A stretch of 64,000 bases of DNA from PALSA-911 sp963743035 (GTDB taxonomy: Bacteria > Pseudomonadota > Alphaproteobacteria > Acetobacterales > Acetobacteraceae): positions 310,001 through 374,000 of the forward strand of contig CAVUOB010000001.1 in the NCBI GenBank assembly GCA_963743035.1, written 5' to 3'. The notes under the pieces are model-generated. The model was given only the letters and a program-made list of their open reading frames with translations, was not told the origin of the DNA and did no database searches. Below, one piece after another: positions 1 through 8,119 of this stretch. The stretch's first letter is position 1. Each line of letters begins with the position of its first letter. The position numbers were made by a program, and so were the translations under genes.

Positions 1-918
1 TACGCCGGCTTCCTGCTGATGAACCTGCCGCGCGCCTTCGCCCTGGCCGCGGACGGCAAGTTCGGATGGCACGGCGGTTCGGGCACGATCGAGGCGGTCA
101 GGGCCCAGGCGCTGCAATCCTGCGCCGACAAGGGCGGCGTCGGTTGCGCGGTATACGCCGAGGATCTGCGCGTGGTCTGGGCCGGCCGCGCGCCGGGCGA
201 GCTGGCCGCGGTTCCCGGGCCGCTGATCCAGACCGGCGAATACGCATTCGTGCCCGATCCGCGCTTCATCTGGCATGGTCCGCGCGCCGCGCGCGGCGTC
301 TATGTCTGGGGCCATGGCAAGGCGTACGGCGCGCAGGACCTGCGCGGATTGCAGCCGCCGCCCTATGTGCGGGCGTTCAACAATGCGGGCTTCGACGTCG
401 TGCGCTTCGACCGGGAGCCCTCGGGCGATTACGCGAACGCCGCCGAGACATGGCTGCGCCAGGGCCTGGTGACGCTGCGCCGCCAGGGCTGGCGCCAGGT
501 GATCGTCGGCGGCCAGTCGCGCGGCGCCTGGAACAGTTTGCAGATGCTGGACACGCCGGGGCTGGCGGATGCGGTGATCGCCATCTCCCCGGCGAATTTC
601 GGCGGTCCGTCCGGCTCGGACAACGGCGGGGAGCTGTACGGCATCACCCACGCGGCGGCCGCGCCGGCGGCGCGGGTGGCGGTGGCGCAGTTCAAGGGAG
701 ATATCTACGTCACCGACCTCGATCGCCGCGCCGGCCAGTTGCGCGACGCGCTGCCTCCGCGCGTGGCGGCGTTCTTGCTGATCGACCAGCCGCCGGGGAT
801 AACCGGCCATGGCGGCGGCAACAGTGCGGCTTTCGCACTGCGCTATGCGGATTGTCTGCTGCATTTCGTGATCGATCCGACGCCGCCGTCGTCGTGCGGG
901 TCTTCGGGAAAGAATTAG
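1..918 (+). CDS. alpha/beta-hydrolase-like protein, N-terminus outside window
   Basis: The frame is already open at base 1, so the start lies outside the window; about 305 residues are visible. A short N-terminal region with spaced cysteines (CADKGGVGC) resembles DUF4189-like modules of exported alphaproteobacterial proteins. It is followed by a hydrolase-like part whose nucleophile elbow reads GGQSRGAW, with the presumed catalytic Ser codon at 517-519, and a late GHGGGN that could supply the His. The substrate is not evident. The gene is convergent with the VIT-family gene 12 bases downstream. The fold call rests on the elbow and its placement; the activity is inferred. Confidence 0.6.
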   Translation, partial: YAGFLLMNLPRAFALAADGKFGWHGGSGTIEAVRAQALQSCADKGGVGCAVYAEDLRVVWAGRAPGELAAVPGPLIQTGEYAFVPDPRFIWHGPRAARGVYVWGHGKAYGAQDLRGLQPPPYVRAFNNAGFDVVRFDREPSGDYANAAETWLRQGLVTLRRQGWRQVIVGGQSRGAWNSLQMLDTPGLADAVIAISPANFGGPSGSDNGGELYGITHAAAAPAARVAVAQFKGDIYVTDLDRRAGQLRDALPPRVAAFLLIDQPPGITGHGGGNSAAFALRYADCLLHFVIDPTPPSSCGSSGKN

Positions 919-930
919 ACCGCCGCCGCG

Positions 931-1632
931 TCAGACCCGCGTGCCGAACAGGGCACCGATCCCGGCGGTAACCGCCATGGCTATCGCCCCCCAGAAGGTC
1001 ACCCGGATCGCGGCCTTCAGCATGTCGGCGCCGCCGATCCTCGCGCCCACGACGCCCAGCAACGCCAGGAACAGCAGAGACGCAATCGCCACCGCCTCGA
1101 TCACGAACCGGTCCGGCGTCGCCAGCGCCATCAGCAGCGGCAGGACCGCGCCGACGGCGAACGCGCCCGCCGAGGCCAGCGCCGCCTGGACCGGCCGCGC
1201 CGCGGTCATGGCCGTGATCCCCAGCTCGTCGCGCGCATGGGCGCCCAGCGCGTCATGCGCCATCAACTGCTCGGCGACCTGCAATGACAGCGCCGGCTCC
1301 AGGCCGCGCTTGGCATAGATGGCCGCCAGCTCGCTCAGTTCGGCGCCTCGATTGTCGCTCAGTTCCTGACGTTCGCGCGCGATATCCGCCCGCTCGGAAT
1401 CGGATTGCGAGCTGACCGAGACATATTCTCCCGCCGCCATGGACATCGCGCCGGCCACCAGCCCGGATATGCCGGCGATCAGCACGCTGTCATGCGTGCC
1501 CTGCGCGCTGGCAACGCCGATGATCAGGCTGGAGGTGGACAGCAGGCCGTCATTGGCGCCCAGAACCGCCGCCCGAAGCCAGCCGAGATGCTCGACCGCA
1601 TGGCGCTCCGGATGTCGTGAAAGACGGGCCAT
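931..1632 (-). CDS. VIT1/CCC1-family Fe2+/Mn2+ transporter
   Basis: This 233-residue membrane protein belongs to the VIT1/CCC1 (nodulin-21-like) family, which moves Fe2+ or Mn2+ across membranes. The family hallmark is at residues ~18-40 (LRAAVLGANDGLLSTSSL, then a Gly-rich first helix), followed by the conserved AGAMSMAAGEYVSVSSQSD segment. A charged cytosolic metal-binding helical stretch (ERADIARERQEL to about residue 140) and three C-terminal helices follow. Length and order match bacterial VIT proteins. It stands alone; nothing adjacent identifies the metal. Family assignment is firm, substrate is known only at family level. Confidence 0.9.
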   Translation of the reverse strand: MARLSRHPERHAVEHLGWLRAAVLGANDGLLSTSSLIIGVASAQGTHDSVLIAGISGLVAGAMSMAAGEYVSVSSQSDSERADIARERQELSDNRGAELSELAAIYAKRGLEPALSLQVAEQLMAHDALGAHARDELGITAMTAARPVQAALASAGAFAVGAVLPLLMALATPDRFVIEAVAIASLLFLALLGVVGARIGGADMLKAAIRVTFWGAIAMAVTAGIGALFGTRV

Positions 1633-1749
1633 CGCTTTTCCTCACTCATGACAGCGGCATCGATGCCGGACCAGACCGTATCGCCCCGGACGGAGAACGG
1701 AAACCCAGTGGCACGGTTTCATGCGGGCGGGGTTGAACGTTTTCGTGAC

Positions 1750-2755
1750 GTGGGCACGATGGCGGAAATTGGCTTGGCGAGAGGCGTCATGAACACAGAG
1801 ACATAGGCGTTGCGGGCGAAATCGCCGGAGCGCCGATGCCGTTCTGGATGCGCGACCATGATATGCGTGGAATTGACGTTGCCGTAGATGTCGGCTCGAT
1901 CAGCGCGTTCATGGCGATGCAGCGGAGGCGCCGGATCAGCTCCGGATGGTTGCTGATCTCCTGCGGGCGCAGCAGGATCTGATAGCGGTAGGCGCGATGT
2001 CGGCGTTCAGCGATGGCGGCCGCGTCGGGGCTGAGGGAAAAGGCGGTGGCGGACGCCATGCGGAGCTTGCGAGCGGCGAGCAGCTCCAGCATCGCGTCCT
2101 GGATCACCTCGGTATAGGCGGTCATGTTCTCGAACGGGCTAGTCGGAGCAGGCCGGTGAGCACGCGTTGGCGATATTGCGCACGCCGGACTGGAGCGGCA
2201 GCAGCGCGGCGGGGAGACGGAATTGCGCGACCTCGTGAGCGGAGGAATTCCAGCAGATGCGCGGCAATGGCATGCGCCACGCGTCGGGCGGCGCGAACGG
2301 CAGATTGCGGTCGGGCGCGAGGGTCTCGACAATGGCGACGATCTTGTCGGGGTCGCAGCGGAAAAAAGGGCTCGCCGATGCGGTCGTCGGGCGCACCAGC
2401 GGAATGGGCACGCGGTTGGGCGGCAGGGCGGTGCCGTAATAGATGTCGTGCATCCCTCCAGCGCGGGATTCTGCCAGGTATAGACCTCGAGGATGACCTG
2501 ACCGCGCCGTTCGAGCCAGGTCTTGTTGTTGCCGACCGAGGAGGAGGGGATCAGCGCGCCATCCGGCCGAGATGCCCGGAGACCTCGATCACCGACGGTG
2601 TCGAGCGGGCCCAGGAAGCCCTGCCAGGCCATCGGCGCGACCTGGCTCAGATGCATGTCGAAATATTCCATCTGGCCGCGATTGATCTTCTCGCGCACGA
2701 CCGGATCCGAATTATACGGCAGCCGGAATGCGATGCGGCAACGGGACGCAGGCCA
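1750..2755 (-). pseudogene. decayed acetyl-CoA hydrolase / succinyl-CoA:acetate CoA-transferase
   Basis: Pieces of an Ach1/Cat1-type CoA-transferase are readable in more than one frame. From the 5' side they run: PYNSDPVVREKINRGQMEYF and the following MHLSQVAPMAWQGFLGPLDT (around 2600-2740), then MHDIYYGTALPPNRVPIPLV and FFRCDPDKIVAIVET (2330-2453), then PFENMTAYTEVIQD and LRMASATAFSLSPDAA (1990-2140), then SRIQNGIG and DFARNAYVSVFMTP near 1770-1830. About 100 N-terminal residues and the whole C-terminal third of this ~500-residue family are missing, and the reading frame changes several times in both directions. It cannot make a functional enzyme. Coordinates are the limits of recognisable similarity. 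The 5' break lies beside the tandem repeat behind livF. Confidence 0.85.
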
Positions 2756-2764
2756 GGCTTGCGC

Positions 2765-2803
2765 CTACAGCCCCAGACTACAGCCCCGGACTACAGCCCC
2801 AGA
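2765..2803. repeat. 13-bp tandem repeat x3 at the 3' end of livF
   Basis: Three head-to-tail 13-base units, ctacagccccaga, ctacagccccgga and ctacagccccaga, fill 2765-2777, 2778-2790 and 2791-2803. The last unit is the end of the minus-strand livF, so its cta is the livF stop codon read in reverse. The two extra units repeat that stop downstream. Because 13 is not a multiple of three, the stops fall in all three frames. A sister array of 14-base units lies behind the second livF at 27009-27049. Confidence 0.95.
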
Positions 2804-3522
2804 TAAAACTTCCGGATCTGCTCGTTGTCGTTCAGCGCCTCGGCGGAAGCCCCCTCGAACACGATCTCGCCATGCACGATCAGATACCCGGCATCGGCGA
2901 TGCGGATCGCCTGGGTGAAGTTCTGCTCGGCCATCAGCACGGTCAGGTCGAAGCTTTCCTTCAGCTCCTTGATCTTCTCGATGGTCCGGCTGACCAGCAG
3001 CGGCGCCAGGCCGACCGAGGGTTCGTCGATCAGCAGGATGCGCGGGTCCGACATCAGCGCGCGCGCCAGCGCCAGCATCTGCTGCTCCCCGCCGCTCATG
3101 GACCCCGCGAGCTGGGAGCGGCGTTCGGACAGCCGGGGAAAAGCCTCGTAGCAGAACGCCAGGTTGCGCCCGATCGCGGCGCGGGCGGAGCGGCGATAGG
3201 CGCCGAGCAGCAGGTTCTCGGTCACCGACAGTTTCGGAAACAACCGCCGCCCTTCCGGCACGAAGGCGATGCCGAGATCGACGATCGCCTCCGTCGACAG
3301 ACCCACCAGTTCATGCCGGGCGCCGTCGATCTCCGCGATGATGCTGCCGGCGGTGGGGGTGACGATGCCCATGATGCATTTCATCAGCGTGGACTTGCCG
3401 TTCCCGTTGGTGCCGAGCAGCGCCACGGTCTGCCCGGCGGCGACGTTCAGCGACACCGCGTTCAGCACGCGGATCGCGCCGTAGCCGGCATCCACGCCGG
3501 CGATGGTGAGGCTACTCGCCAA
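2791..3522 (-). CDS. livF: branched-chain-type ABC transporter ATP-binding protein LivF
   Basis: Energises uptake of a branched-chain amino acid or similar small substrate together with LivG, LivH and LivM at the inner membrane. Of 243 residues, Walker A is GTNGNGKST (37-45), the signature is MSGGEQQMLALARAL, and Walker B ends in ILLIDEP. The C-terminus is the usual YLGL. Translation appears to start at TTG (3522); the start overlaps the end of livG by 11 bases, which supports translational coupling. It is the last gene of livHMGF. No periplasmic binding protein lies in this cluster, so the substrate is unknown. Confidence 0.93.
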   Translation of the reverse strand: MASSLTIAGVDAGYGAIRVLNAVSLNVAAGQTVALLGTNGNGKSTLMKCIMGIVTPTAGSIIAEIDGARHELVGLSTEAIVDLGIAFVPEGRRLFPKLSVTENLLLGAYRRSARAAIGRNLAFCYEAFPRLSERRSQLAGSMSGGEQQMLALARALMSDPRILLIDEPSVGLAPLLVSRTIEKIKELKESFDLTVLMAEQNFTQAIRIADAGYLIVHGEIVFEGASAEALNDNEQIRKFYLGL

Positions 3523-4252
3523 GATAGGCTCTGACGACTTCGGGATTGCGCACCATCTCGGCCGGCAGGCCGTCGGCGATCTTCCGCCCGGCCACCAGCA
3601 CCACCAGGCGTTGGGAGAACTGCATGACCGCGCGCATGATGTGCTCGATCATGATGATGGTCACGCCCTGCTCGTTCAGCCGGATCAGCAGCGCCAGGAT
3701 GTCGTCCACCTCCGCATGCGACAGCCCGGCCATCGCCTCGTCGGCGATCAGCAGCCTGGGCTCGGAGGCCATGGCGCGGGCGAGTTCCAGCTTGCGCATC
3801 TCGATCTGCGTCAGGTCGCGCGGCATTTTTGCGCGTTTCTCCGCCAGCCCCACCATCGCCAGCAATTCGGCGCAACGGATGTCGATCTCGGCCGGCGGAA
3901 CATGGGAGGAGGGCCGGGCGTTGACCGTGTATTCGACGGGAATGCGCAAATTCTCCGCCACCGACAGGCTGTTGAACGGGCGCGGCAGCTGGAAGCTGCG
4001 GGCGAAGCCGAGCCGGGTGCGCTGATGCGCCGGCAGGCCATCCAGCTGGCGACCATCGAACCGCACGCTGCCGGTCTCGTTGCGCAGCGTGCCGGACAGG
4101 CAGTTGACCAGCGTGCTCTTGCCCGAGCCGTTCGGCCCGATCAGGCCGACGCGCTCACCGGCGCGGACATCGAGGTCGATCGCCTCCAGCGCCACGAAGC
4201 CGCCGAAGCGCTTGCCGAGACCCTGCACGGACAGCAGCGCGGCCTCGCTCAT
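3512..4252 (-). CDS. livG: branched-chain-type ABC transporter ATP-binding protein LivG
   Basis: This is the second ATPase of the livHMGF importer, 246 residues. Walker A is GPNGSGKST near residue 36; Walker B is LLIADEAMAGL; the switch His lies in MIEHIMRAV. The ABC signature is unusual: where LivG normally has LSxGQ(Q/R) this protein reads DLTQIEMRKLELARAM. Variant signatures occur in LivG-like proteins, so I treat it as divergent and not dead. The ATG at 4252 overlaps the livM stop as ATGA. I chose this start because a longer upstream reading would run through livM. Confidence 0.92.
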   Translation of the reverse strand: MSEAALLSVQGLGKRFGGFVALEAIDLDVRAGERVGLIGPNGSGKSTLVNCLSGTLRNETGSVRFDGRQLDGLPAHQRTRLGFARSFQLPRPFNSLSVAENLRIPVEYTVNARPSSHVPPAEIDIRCAELLAMVGLAEKRAKMPRDLTQIEMRKLELARAMASEPRLLIADEAMAGLSHAEVDDILALLIRLNEQGVTIIMIEHIMRAVMQFSQRLVVLVAGRKIADGLPAEMVRNPEVVRAYLGE

Positions 4253-5196
4253 CGCCGCATCCCCCGTCCGGTGCCGCGGATCAGCCCCAATATCCCGTTC
4301 GGCGCAATCACGACGAAGGCCACCAGCACCACGCCGACGATCAGCAGGTTCAGCGCCGAGGATATGGTTACCGTGGCGACCTGTTGCAGCGTGCCCAGCA
4401 GCACCGCCCCGATCACCGGGCCGAGCCAGCTCGCGGTGCCGCCGATCAGCGGCATGGCGATGGCGTTCACCGCATAGGCCAGGCTGAAGCCGGAAGCGGG
4501 ATCGAGATAGGTGACGTAATAGGGCAGGGGGGCGCCGGCCATGCCCATGAAGGCGCCGGAAAGCGTTGTCGCCAGAAGTTTCAGGCGCAAGGTGGGCACG
4601 CCGGATGCCTCGGCGGCTTCCTCGTCGTCGCGAATGGCGGCAAACCCATAGCCGAGACGGGAACGCTCGATGCACCGTGCGGTGAACACCGCGATCACCG
4701 CCAGCACCAGCATAACCAGGAACAGATATTCGATATATTCCATGCCCAGCAGCGCGGTGGCGCGCGGGCGCACGATATAGGCGCCGCGCGACCCGCCGAC
4801 GAAATCCCAGTTGATGATCAGCGTCTGCGCCACCACCGACAGCGCCAGCGTGGCGATGGAAAAGAACGAGCCGCGCAGCCGCAGGGTCAGGTAGCCCATG
4901 CCAAGTCCGACGATGCCGGAGACCACGCCGCCCGCCAGGATCAGCACCGGGATGGGCATCGGCATCAGCTTGTGGATCACCACGGAACTGTAGGCGCCCA
5001 TCGCCAGGAACGCCGCGGTGCCGAAATTCACGTAGCCGGTATAGCCGCCCAGGATGTTCCAGGCGGTCGCCAGCACGATGTATTGCAGCACCACATAGCC
5101 GGCGAAGAAGACGTAGGAATTGCCGACCCATCGCGCCGCGCCGAAGGCCGCCGCGGCGGCCAGGATGACAGCCAGCAGGAAGGGTAGCGCGCGCAT
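4249..5196 (-). CDS. livM: branched-chain-type ABC transporter permease LivM
   Basis: A 315-residue, many-helix inner-membrane permease of the LivM family. The family pattern is visible as the tract ILGGYTGYVNFGTAAFLAMG (~49-68) near the N-terminus, the FFSIATLALSVVAQTL coupling region, and the late cytoplasmic loop with EEAAEASGV. It pairs with LivH to form the translocation pore. It starts one base inside the end of livH (TGATG) and ends in an ATGA overlap with livG, so the four genes form a tightly coupled operon. Confidence 0.93.
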   Translation of the reverse strand: MRALPFLLAVILAAAAAFGAARWVGNSYVFFAGYVVLQYIVLATAWNILGGYTGYVNFGTAAFLAMGAYSSVVIHKLMPMPIPVLILAGGVVSGIVGLGMGYLTLRLRGSFFSIATLALSVVAQTLIINWDFVGGSRGAYIVRPRATALLGMEYIEYLFLVMLVLAVIAVFTARCIERSRLGYGFAAIRDDEEAAEASGVPTLRLKLLATTLSGAFMGMAGAPLPYYVTYLDPASGFSLAYAVNAIAMPLIGGTASWLGPVIGAVLLGTLQQVATVTISSALNLLIVGVVLVAFVVIAPNGILGLIRGTGRGMRR

Positions 5197-6071
5197 CAGC
5201 GCCCGAAGATGCCGGCCGGCCGCACCGCCAGCGTCAGCAGCAGGAAGCCGAAGCCGACCGCGGGCGTCCAGGACGGGCCGTAGAAGGTCGAAGTCAGGCT
5301 TTCGACGATCCCCAGCGTCAGCGCCGCCACCACGGTGCCGTAAAAACTGCCCAGGCCGCCCATGACGCAGATCGCGAAGATGCGGCCGATATAGTCGCGC
5401 GCGATCGAGGGCTCGACCGGCTGGATGATGATCAGGATGGCACCCGCGACCGATGCGGTGGCCAGCGATATCCCGAAGGCGATGCGCTTGATCCGGATCG
5501 GATCGGCCCCCATCAGCCGCAGCGCCAGCTGGTCCTGCGCCACCGCCAGGATCGCCCGGCCCAGGAAACTGCGCGACAGGAAGACCTGCAGCAATCCGAT
5601 CAATCCAAGCGAGACCACGAACGGCACCAGCAGCCGCAGCGGCAGGTCCATCGGCCCGATATGGATGCTGGGGCCGATATAGGCGGCTTCCACCAGCCGG
5701 TAGTCGACGCCGAAGATCAGCACCAGCGCGACCTCGGTGATGAACAGCAGGCCGAAGAAGAACGCCAGGCCGCGCAGCGCCTCGTCGCCGCGCCGTTCGA
5801 AGGCGAGGTGGTAGATCTGATAGATCGCCGTCCCCAGCAGATAGAACGCCGGCATCGCCACCAGGCTGGCCAGGATGGGATCGACCCCGAGCAGCGAATT
5901 GGCGGTATAGGCGATGTAGGAGCCGAGGATGATGAAGGCGGGATGGGCGATGTTGACGATGTCCAGCATGCCGAAGGAGATCGACACCCCGATCGTCACC
6001 GCGGCGTAGAAGCCGCCCAGCAGCAGGCCGGAAAGCAGGGCGTTGCCGAACAGATCGAAGGAGAAATCCAT
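5196..6071 (-). CDS. livH: branched-chain-type ABC transporter permease LivH
   Basis: The first gene of the livHMGF cluster, 291 residues, a hydrophobic LivH-family permease with SISFGMLDIVNIAHPAF (around 30-46), the motif by which LivH proteins are recognised. I place the start at ATG 6071 (MDFSFDLFGN), which has a purine-rich gggggaag about ten bases upstream. The frame stays open further upstream, but the added residues are Arg-rich and not permease-like. A 164-base gap separates it from the upstream MDR gene and must hold the operon promoter if that gene is not cotranscribed. Confidence 0.92.
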   Translation of the reverse strand: MDFSFDLFGNALLSGLLLGGFYAAVTIGVSISFGMLDIVNIAHPAFIILGSYIAYTANSLLGVDPILASLVAMPAFYLLGTAIYQIYHLAFERRGDEALRGLAFFFGLLFITEVALVLIFGVDYRLVEAAYIGPSIHIGPMDLPLRLLVPFVVSLGLIGLLQVFLSRSFLGRAILAVAQDQLALRLMGADPIRIKRIAFGISLATASVAGAILIIIQPVEPSIARDYIGRIFAICVMGGLGSFYGTVVAALTLGIVESLTSTFYGPSWTPAVGFGFLLLTLAVRPAGIFGR

Positions 6072-6235
6072 CGTCGCGTCAGCTTCCCCCGCGACCGGTC
6101 GGCGGATTGCCTTGTCGCGCGCGCGCTCGTCGCCTGGACGCGATCGCCATGCTTGCCTCCCCCTGTCGCCGCCCGGCTTGGAATGCCGAGTCGGCGCCAC
6201 CAATGTGGCCAATCACGCGGCGGTTGACTAGGCAT

Positions 6236-7276
6236 TCATGGAGTACCTTCGGTCTCGGCACTCACCCGGACCAGAACCTTGCCGAAATTCTTGCCGTCCA
6301 GCATCGACATCAGCGCATCGGGGGCATTCTCCAGCCCTTCCGTGACGTCTTCCCGGTAGCGCAGCCTGCCTTCCCGCAGCCATGCCAGGGCATCGGCGAA
6401 GAATGCGCCGCGCATGGCGGCGTAGTCGCTGGAGATGAAGCCGCGGATCGACAGGCGCCGGGTCAGCACCGCGCGCATCAGGGCGGGTATCTGATTCGGC
6501 CCCGGGGGCAGATCGGTCGCGGTGTACTGCGAGATCAGGCCGCAAACGGGCATGCGGGCGAAATCATTGAGCAGCGGCAGCACCGCCTCGAACACCGTGC
6601 CGCCGACATTTTCGAAATAGACGTCGATGCCGCCCGGGCAGGCGGCGGCCAGATCCGCGGCGAAGCCGGGGCTGCGGTGATCGATGCAGGCATCGAAGCC
6701 GAGCTCGTCACGCACGAAAGCGCATTTCGCCGCGCCGCCGGCGACGCCGATGGCGCGCGCGCCCTTGATCCGCGCGATCTGTCCGACGATCGACCCGACG
6801 CCGCCGGACGCGGCGGCGACCACGACCGTCTCGCCCGGCTGCGGCTTGCCGATGTCCAGCAGCCCGGCATAGGCGGTCAGCCCGTTGCCGCCGAGGACGT
6901 TGAGGCTGAGCGAGCTCGGCCCCCAGGCGGGATCGATCTTCTGCACGGCCGGGCCGGGCAGCACCGCATAGTCCTGCCAGCCGCCCTGCCCCAGCACGAG
7001 GTCGCCTTCCTGCAATCCGGGGTGCCTCGAGGCGATAATCCGGCCGACCGTGCCGCCCACCATCAACTCGCCGAGGCCGACCGGCGGCGCGTAGGATTTT
7101 TCGTCCCGCATGCGCCAGAACATGTAGGGCGCGAGCGAGAGCCAGATGGTCCGCGTCAATACCTCGCCAGGGCCGGGCTCGGGCACATCGCCGGTGACCA
7201 GTCGGAAGTTCTGCGGCAGCGGTCGCCCCGAGGGGCGTGACGCCAGGACGATGCGGCGGTTGACGGGTGCGTTCAC
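6236..7276 (-). CDS. NADP-dependent medium-chain oxidoreductase (CurA/PTGR-like)
   Basis: A 346-residue zinc-independent MDR-superfamily reductase of the leukotriene B4 dehydrogenase / CurA group, which reduces alpha,beta-unsaturated carbonyls with NADPH. Visible features are the N-terminal RIVLASRPSGRP, the substrate-domain LAPYMFWRMRDEKSYAPP, the nucleotide-binding Gly-rich AASGGVGSIVGQIARIKG and the ENVGG tract; zinc ligands are absent, as expected. No ATG suits the family N-terminus. GTG at 7276 gives the right length and has caggga eight bases upstream. It lies upstream of livHMGF on the same strand; a functional link is not evident. Confidence 0.88.
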   Translation of the reverse strand: MNAPVNRRIVLASRPSGRPLPQNFRLVTGDVPEPGPGEVLTRTIWLSLAPYMFWRMRDEKSYAPPVGLGELMVGGTVGRIIASRHPGLQEGDLVLGQGGWQDYAVLPGPAVQKIDPAWGPSSLSLNVLGGNGLTAYAGLLDIGKPQPGETVVVAAASGGVGSIVGQIARIKGARAIGVAGGAAKCAFVRDELGFDACIDHRSPGFAADLAAACPGGIDVYFENVGGTVFEAVLPLLNDFARMPVCGLISQYTATDLPPGPNQIPALMRAVLTRRLSIRGFISSDYAAMRGAFFADALAWLREGRLRYREDVTEGLENAPDALMSMLDGKNFGKVLVRVSAETEGTP

Positions 7277-7474
7277 GTTTGTTGTCCCTGCGTCATCGGT
7301 TGCGCACCGGAGGCATTTCTTTCGGGCGTCCGGCGTCCGCCTGTATCCCATGGCTTTTTATGGACGGCCAGTGCATTGCGATCGGGCGGGACGACTCCCA
7401 TGTCGTAACGATACCGGTCACCCATCGGTGCCGGCTCGAACCAGGCAAGCATCGGGAGAAACGGGGGGAAGCAG

Positions 7475-8068
7475 ATGTCCAGCAATTCCGCAACCGTGAC
7501 AGAAAGCGACGCCGCCATGCAAGCTGGCGCGAGGGCCGACAAGGCGCGCGTCCCGGCAAGCCAGAATCCCCCCGCGGCGGGGCTAAGCCTGCAAGACTAC
7601 CTCGGGATATACGACGCGTTCCGGAAATACCTCACGCATGAGGACGACCTGGTGCATCAGAGAACCACCTGGTCCATCACGATACAATCCTTCTCGATTG
7701 CTGCTGTCGGCTGGGTATTCACCGCCATGATGAGCGAGATAAACGGGAACAACAGCTACAGGGCTTACGAATGCAACCGCCTTATTCAGTTCTTCTGTGT
7801 CCTGGGCGTGGGCGTCAGCCTGATTTCCGCGGGGGGAATCTTCGCCGCGCAGAGGGCGATCCATCGCCTGGAAACGGATTGGAACAAGCAATCGGCCAAC
7901 AGTCCGTACCAGGGCTATCTTCCCAAGCTGTCGGGCGGAGGCAGCCGGCTGGCACTCTGGATGGGCCATGCCTTGCCGCTGTTCCTGCCGATCTTTCTGA
8001 TGTGTCTGTGGATCATCCTGTGGGTCTACATGTACAATATCCAGTTGTATCCCGGCTTCCCGGAATGA
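7475..8068 (+). CDS. hypothetical membrane protein with three predicted helices
   Basis: I do not recognise a named family. The 197-residue product has a hydrophilic ~45-residue Ala-rich head, then YLTHEDDLVHQRTTWSITIQ leading into a first hydrophobic helix (~68-88), a second at ~104-130 and a third at ~165-191 just before a short C-terminal tail. The (E)DxLVxxR..W pattern ahead of helix one recurs in small uncharacterised bacterial membrane proteins. Its local base composition is less GC-rich than the flanks. It is convergent with the carboxylesterase 51 bases downstream. Two in-frame ATGs exist near the N-terminus; the first is used. Confidence 0.65.
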   Translation: MSSNSATVTESDAAMQAGARADKARVPASQNPPAAGLSLQDYLGIYDAFRKYLTHEDDLVHQRTTWSITIQSFSIAAVGWVFTAMMSEINGNNSYRAYECNRLIQFFCVLGVGVSLISAGGIFAAQRAIHRLETDWNKQSANSPYQGYLPKLSGGGSRLALWMGHALPLFLPIFLMCLWIILWVYMYNIQLYPGFPE

Positions 8069-8119
8069 AGCACGTGCCCGGACCGGGTACCTCCACCAAA
8101 AGCGGCCTTCTGTCCGCCG

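Noticed and set aside
2139..2453. A separate short CDS within the CoA-transferase remnant
   Set aside because: Its translation is the middle segment of the same decayed CoA-transferase, continued in other frames on both sides.
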